A stretch of 10,064 bases of DNA from Desulfobulbus sp. (GTDB taxonomy: Bacteria; Desulfobacterota; Desulfobulbia; Desulfobulbales; Desulfobulbaceae), in contig JAUVLX010000110.1 of assembly GCA_030600525.1 (NCBI GenBank), positions 1-10,064 of the forward strand. The letters run 5' to 3'. Below are positions 6,622 to 10,064 of this stretch, piece after piece. The position numbers were made by a program, and so were the translations under genes. The stretch's first letter is position 1; each line of letters begins with the position of its first letter. Under the pieces are notes generated by a model, which was not told the origin of the DNA, did not search any database, and saw nothing but the letters and a program-made list of their open reading frames with translations.

Positions 6622-8871
6622 ATGCTTCCAGGTAGTAACATAGGCTTCCTCTCCTTTCGCAGCATCTCGCTGAAAATATGTATTTCCATCCTTCTAATCG
6701 AAGGTATGTTCCTCTTCTTTCTCGGATTTTATTTTATAGTGTCGTACAATCTTGAAATTGACAAAATCACCAAAAACAAACTTGCCCAACCCGGCATCCT
6801 GATGTCACAACAGGCCTTGCACTTTCTTAAAGCAACCAACCATAAATTGATAGGACAACTCATTCAAGAAGAGGTTATAGAGTGCCTAGTGATAAACCCT
6901 AACGGTACTATCCTTTTCTCTGCAGATATCGAAAAAAGAGGGAAACCGTACCGCAATTTTTTACATAAAAAAGAAATGGCTCTCCCATTTCAGGCTTCTC
7001 AACAATTCAATACTGTCAGCTATGAGGATTTGAATGGCAATGCCTTTGTTTCCAGCCTGGCACCTCTAACAGTAGATGACCTTTTTTTTGGCAACATCTT
7101 CGTTCGTATCTCAGCAAAGAACATTAAACAAAAAAAACAGAATAACCTGTATCTCTTCATTATAGGCAGTATAATTACCCTTCTCGTGACAGTTATTGCT
7201 GAGGCAATATTTATCTATAACCTTATCGTTCCCCGAATAGAGTCCACCTTTACAAGCCTGTCCCGTATTGAACAGGACCAACTCTTTGTACACCAAGAAA
7301 TCCCCCCCGGCCCTCCTGACCCGATAGGCATCTTTATCCGTCGGATTAACGCCATCCTGTCTAACATTACGTGTAATAATCAAGCACTGAAAAAACTCTT
7401 CATTGCTGGTGAGCAAATCGCAAACACTGAAGACAAGAAAATGCTCTACTCCGTTTCCACAGCCATTGTTTGCCGTTTTTTTAAGGTGCTGCAAGGAGAG
7501 CTCGACCAATTAATTGAGGGTGAAATTGAAAATTTTTATCACCAGTACCCAGATATAGGCACCCTTAGCTACAGTGATGACAAACGAACACTGTTTCTTT
7601 CCCTTCCCCATCCCCACAAAAAAAATGAATTTTTATGGGCAAAATTTTTCCGTAAAGACGGAGCGGTAATCGAAGAGACTGCCCACCCTGTCTATCTCGA
7701 GCACCTTTCCCGTATATTTAAAAATGCCATCCGTCGCATCAGTACGTTTGAGGAAATAGCCCAAGCTGAAGAACGTTATCGTGAGCTTTTCAGTTCCGCC
7801 GTGGAAGGTATCTTTAGAACCACCGAATCTGGTAGATTTGAGGTCATCAATCCTGCTTTAGCAGCCATGAGCGGCTATGACTCACCGGAACAAATGATGC
7901 AGAGCATTACCGATATCGGTACCCAGTTTTATGCTGAACACAATGATAGAGAAGCTGTTTTCGAAACCCTTCTCAGAGAGAAAAAAATTATTGACCGCGA
8001 AATCCTGTTTCGCCGTAAAAATGGTTCAATTTTCCCTGCTGCTGTATCTCTTCACTATGTAAAAAATACTCAAGGAGGGATCATCGCCTACGAGGGACGT
8101 ATTGTTAATATCGAGGAAAGAAAACTGCGGGAACAGGAAGAACAAAACCGTAAGGCTGCAGAAGCTGTGAGCAGGGTCCAGTTAAATATGGTCAGCAAAT
8201 TAGAAAAGAATGAGCAGCAGCTTCAGCAATCTCTTAAAGAAAAAGAAGTTTTGCTGCGTGAAATCTACCACCGCACAAAAAACAACATGCTGGTCATAAT
8301 CTCCATGCTCAAACTGCAACTTGGGGATATCTCCGACCCAACGACCCATTCCATTTTCCAGGAAACAGAAAACCGCATCAGGGCCATGGCCATGGTCCAT
8401 GAAAACTTGTACCGGTCAGATAGCCTGGTTGATATTGACTTGGCCAGCTATCTCACGGAACTTGCAACAACGCTGATAAAATCCATGGTGATCAATCAAC
8501 ATATCACCATGGAAGCAGAGACGGAACCCGTTCCTATTTCCATTGACCATGCTGTGCCGCTTGGTCTCGCGGTTAATGAAATAATCACCAACTCCCTCAA
8601 ACATGGCTTTCCCGACAACAGATCAGGCTCCATCATCCTCCATCTTTGCCAGTCTGCAGAGAATGTGATACAGTTACGGGTAAAGGATACAGGTATTGGC
8701 ATTCCTGAGTCCTTTGATATTGAAAAGAGCAGCTCCTTTGGCCTGCAGATCACAAAAAATCTTATCCGTAAACAGCTCCATGGCACGATTACCATGCGCC
8801 CAGACAACGGCACTGAAACCGAAATTCGTTTCGCAGAGCCGGAGCGGATTCAACGAATACTTATATCATGA
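6622..8871 (+). CDS. membrane-bound PAS sensor histidine kinase, HisKA_2 type
   Basis: This is a sensor kinase of 749 residues that autophosphorylates on histidine and passes phosphate to a response regulator, most simply the one overlapping its 3' end. Segments in order: helix at about 17-41; extracytoplasmic sensor region 42-174, perhaps Cache-like; helix about 175-203; linker and an unassigned region 204-380; PAS domain about 384-500 (RYRELFSSAVEGIF, then ILFRRKNGSIFPA); a charged coiled-coil about 500-545; HisKA_2 from 541 with EIYHRTKNN, in which His550 is the phosphoacceptor. An HATPase domain follows, about 640-738, with N-box NEIITNSLKHGF (652-663), G1 DTGIGIP (689-695) and G2 FGLQI (706-710). 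All catalytic motifs are intact. ATG 6622 has AAGG eight bases upstream. The signal sensed is unknown; a link to the transporter is only positional. Confidence 0.9.
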   Translation: MLPGSNIGFLSFRSISLKICISILLIEGMFLFFLGFYFIVSYNLEIDKITKNKLAQPGILMSQQALHFLKATNHKLIGQLIQEEVIECLVINPNGTILFSADIEKRGKPYRNFLHKKEMALPFQASQQFNTVSYEDLNGNAFVSSLAPLTVDDLFFGNIFVRISAKNIKQKKQNNLYLFIIGSIITLLVTVIAEAIFIYNLIVPRIESTFTSLSRIEQDQLFVHQEIPPGPPDPIGIFIRRINAILSNITCNNQALKKLFIAGEQIANTEDKKMLYSVSTAIVCRFFKVLQGELDQLIEGEIENFYHQYPDIGTLSYSDDKRTLFLSLPHPHKKNEFLWAKFFRKDGAVIEETAHPVYLEHLSRIFKNAIRRISTFEEIAQAEERYRELFSSAVEGIFRTTESGRFEVINPALAAMSGYDSPEQMMQSITDIGTQFYAEHNDREAVFETLLREKKIIDREILFRRKNGSIFPAAVSLHYVKNTQGGIIAYEGRIVNIEERKLREQEEQNRKAAEAVSRVQLNMVSKLEKNEQQLQQSLKEKEVLLREIYHRTKNNMLVIISMLKLQLGDISDPTTHSIFQETENRIRAMAMVHENLYRSDSLVDIDLASYLTELATTLIKSMVINQHITMEAETEPVPISIDHAVPLGLAVNEIITNSLKHGFPDNRSGSIILHLCQSAENVIQLRVKDTGIGIPESFDIEKSSSFGLQITKNLIRKQLHGTITMRPDNGTETEIRFAEPERIQRILIS

Positions 8872-9230
8872 AGAAAAAAATTCTTATCGTTGAAGATGAG
8901 ATCCTCATAGGCATGATGCTTACCGAAAATATGAAGGATTTCGGTTTCCTTCCCTGCGAAATTGCGACCAGTGCGGAGGAGGCCTTGGAAGCAGTAGAAA
9001 CTGAATCACCGGATGCCATTTTAATGGATATAAGTCTTTCCGGGACAATGGATGGCATTGAGACGGCAAAACGTATTAAACAAAAAAAAGACATCCCAAT
9101 CCTGTTTTTTACCGGCTATCAAGACACTCAGCTGCTAGAACGTGCTGCCGCAACCAAGCCCTTTGCTATTTTAGATAAACTCGGCCCACCAGAAGCCATA
9201 CAAGAAGCCCTGGATCAAATTTTTTCTTGA
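8868..9230 (+). CDS. single-domain response regulator (receiver only)
   Basis: This is a CheY/Spo0F-like receiver of 120 residues with no output domain. The acidic pocket is Glu9-Asp10, the phosphoacceptor is Asp54 in ILMDISLSG, the switch threonine is Thr82 in FFTGYQ and the conserved lysine is Lys104. The residue after the lysine is usually a cis-proline but here is leucine (KLGPPE), a mild departure. The ATG overlaps the kinase stop in ATGA (8868-8871), so the pair is translationally coupled. Lacking a DNA-binding or enzymatic domain, it must act by protein contact or relay phosphate to another protein not in this window. No clear terminator follows, and nothing is recognised between its stop and the repeat element at 9365. 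Confidence 0.92.
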   Translation: MKKKILIVEDEILIGMMLTENMKDFGFLPCEIATSAEEALEAVETESPDAILMDISLSGTMDGIETAKRIKQKKDIPILFFTGYQDTQLLERAAATKPFAILDKLGPPEAIQEALDQIFS

Positions 9231-9360
9231 TTGGCTCCCTGCTTCCTTTTCAGCTTTCATATTCTCTGTCGTATCCCCTAAAAAACAAGTCCGCCTTTTG
9301 TCCTCTCATTTCTATAATACTCGCAGAAAATTTCCATAGGCAAATGGACTTGAGCGATAA

Positions 9361-9555
9361 ACGCCTAAGAAGTTGTCCGGAAATAACTTGAACATCTCGC
9401 ATCGCATCTTCAGGTCATCTTTGGCTGATCTTCAATCACAAAGTCCTCAACGTAGCACAACTCCACCTGCGGCTTTGTTCAATTAGATCACCCAAAGCTA
9501 ACCTAAATATGAGCGCGATATTGTCCAACTTTTTTACGGACAGCTCCCAAGACGC
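9361..9555. repeat. candidate 4-bp target site duplication flanking copy A
   Basis: ACGC occurs at 9361-9364 immediately before, and at 9552-9555 immediately after, the terminal inverted repeats of copy A. Four bases alone could match by chance, but exact abutment to both ends supports insertion by transposition. Confidence 0.45.
9365..9551 (-). mobile_element. MITE-like element, copy A (187 bp)
   Basis: The 26-base ends, 9365-9390 and 9526-9551, are imperfect inverted repeats (19 of 26 positions by hand). The left end starts CTAAGAAGTTGTCC and the complement of the right end starts CTTGGGAGCTGTCC. Directly outside both ends is ACGC (9361-9364 and 9552-9555), a candidate 4-bp target duplication. 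The minus strand aligns without gaps over most of its length with the plus strand of copy B at 9612-9799. No transposase gene lies inside, so movement would need an enzyme encoded elsewhere. Orientation is given relative to copy B. An alternative is a small RNA or repeat remnant of an insertion sequence; the parent family is not identified. Confidence 0.68.
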
Positions 9556-9611
9556 TTACACCAGAAAAGCTACCCGGTTTTTCATTAAGAAATATTACGC
9601 AATCACCACAG

Positions 9612-9799
9612 TTAAGGGCCTGTAAGGGAATAACCTGGCTGATATTGCGCTTAGATTTGGGCCATATTTGGATGCGGTGATTGAACAAAACCGCAGGCAT
9701 AGCAGGGCTACTTTGAGGATTTTGTGATTGAGTCGCATTCAAATATGACCCGAAGATAAGATGCAGGATCGGACAGGTTATTTATTTACATGCCCTAAA
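9612..9799 (+). mobile_element. MITE-like element, copy B (188 bp)
   Basis: The ends 9612-9637 and 9774-9799 are inverted repeats matching at 21 of 26 positions; the left end starts TTAAGGGCCTGT and the complement of the right end starts TTTAGGGCATGT. Its left end also matches the left end of copy A at about 17 of 26 positions without gaps. The two elements are about two-thirds identical overall, counted by hand, with a single one-base indel. The best core is 9678-9729 of this copy against the complement of 9431-9482 of copy A, with 43 of 52 bases the same. No clear target duplication remains, which suggests an older insertion. It carries no convincing gene. Confidence 0.65.
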
Positions 9800-10015
9800 G
9801 TTCAAGTGTATTCTGCTTTGAAAAAAGTTCGGCTTTGAAGTTGGCCCATTCACTGCATAAATATCCCCATAAGCATATTTACGTGCTATTTTGCAACACA
9901 TATGTTGCAAAAAGTGTTGCTTACCACAATTCGTGCAACACATGTGCAACCACTTCCTTAACTCATTCGGTACCCCATGCACAACAATACGCAACGCATT
10001 CAACTTCTCGAGCAT
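9782..10015 (-). CDS. short unrecognised ORF, possibly truncated by copy B
   Basis: This is a 77-codon frame that I do not recognise. It starts MLEKLNALRIVVHGVPNELR and has a cysteine-rich middle with HMCC twice and TNCGK, loosely like a small zinc-binding knuckle, then NGPTSKPNFFQSRIH. The last five codons (FRACK) and the stop lie inside the terminal repeat of copy B, so insertion may have cut off an older gene. A GGAG lies roughly 11-14 bases before the ATG, only a fair ribosome site. Against it: the region is full of palindromes and the opposite strand is also open for 62 codons. It may be chance. Confidence 0.3.
   Translation of the reverse strand: MLEKLNALRIVVHGVPNELRKWLHMCCTNCGKQHFLQHMCCKIARKYAYGDIYAVNGPTSKPNFFQSRIHLNFRACK
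9889..9950. repeat. cluster of GCAAC/GTTGC palindromes
   Basis: TTTTGCAACA (9889-9898) and TGTTGCAAAA (9903-9912) form a perfect 10-bp stem with a 4-base loop. GTGTTGC (9914-9920) pairs with GCAACAC (9935-9941). GTGCAAC occurs as a direct repeat at 9933-9939 and 9944-9950, an 11-base step. Five GCAAC or GTTGC cores thus fall within about 60 bases. This could be an operator array, a structured RNA or sequence of a mobile element; no function is established. Confidence 0.5.
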
Positions 10016-10064
10016 CGCTGTAGACTGCTCCGCTCAATCTGCGAATTTAAGGTTGACCACACGT

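Larger units (their letters stand above)
9231..10064. other. gene-poor tail of the window
   Basis: Apart from the two MITE-like copies, the palindrome cluster and one doubtful minus-strand ORF, I see no gene, tRNA or terminator here. The 60 bases between the two elements (9552-9611) and the stretch 10016-10064 contain nothing I can identify. Confidence 0.5.

Noticed and set aside
9503..9742. Minus-strand ORF of 79 codons
   Set aside because: It spans the inner halves of both MITE-like elements and the gap between them, so it is a chance open frame across inserted sequence.
9889..9950. CRISPR-like repeat array
   Set aside because: The repeats are only 6-10 bases, in mixed orientation and without regular spacers.
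9835..10023. Plus-strand ORF of 62 codons
   Set aside because: It is rich in His, Thr and Ser from repeated CAC/ACA sequence, overlaps the palindrome cluster, has no ribosome site and resembles no protein I know.

Overview
The window reads as a chromosomal segment from a Gram-negative bacterium. Gene layout, codon use and the combination of genes are compatible with a sulfate-reducing or related member of the Desulfobacterota, but that placement is inference and no marker gene here proves it.

Left end (1-510): the 5' part of an O-acetylhomoserine sulfhydrylase gene (metY-like) runs leftward off the edge, with a good sigma70 promoter. A 277-base divergent intergenic region separates it from a rightward operon and contains a 14-15 bp inverted repeat.

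Centre left (568-6474): a tightly packed five-gene operon encodes a complete BMP/PnrA-type (nucleoside-class) ABC importer followed by a cytosine deaminase closely resembling E. coli CodA. The importer consists of a periplasmic binding protein, a double-NBD ATPase and two permeases. The deaminase keeps every known metal and active-site residue, at a constant four-residue offset from E. coli numbering. The natural reading is a pyrimidine salvage unit: import of cytosine (or a related base or nucleoside), then deamination to uracil and ammonia. An ABC importer takes the place of the CodB permease of the classical codBA operon. A perfect 11-bp hairpin lies between the binding-protein gene and the ATPase gene and may set their unequal expression.

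Centre right (6622-9230): a two-component pair with overlapping genes. One encodes a membrane-bound PAS / HisKA_2 histidine kinase and the other a receiver-only response regulator. Nothing in the sequence ties it to the transporter apart from position and strand.

Right end (9231-10064): mostly non-coding. It holds two diverged copies, in opposite orientation, of a 187-188 bp element with 26-bp imperfect terminal inverted repeats. The left copy is flanked by a 4-bp direct repeat (ACGC). I read these as a miniature inverted-repeat transposable element (MITE) family. Beyond them is a cluster of GCAAC/GTTGC palindromes inside a short, unrecognised minus-strand ORF whose last codons and stop lie inside the terminal repeat of the second element. 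This pair of elements is the least expected content of the window; the rest is recognisable metabolism, transport and signalling.
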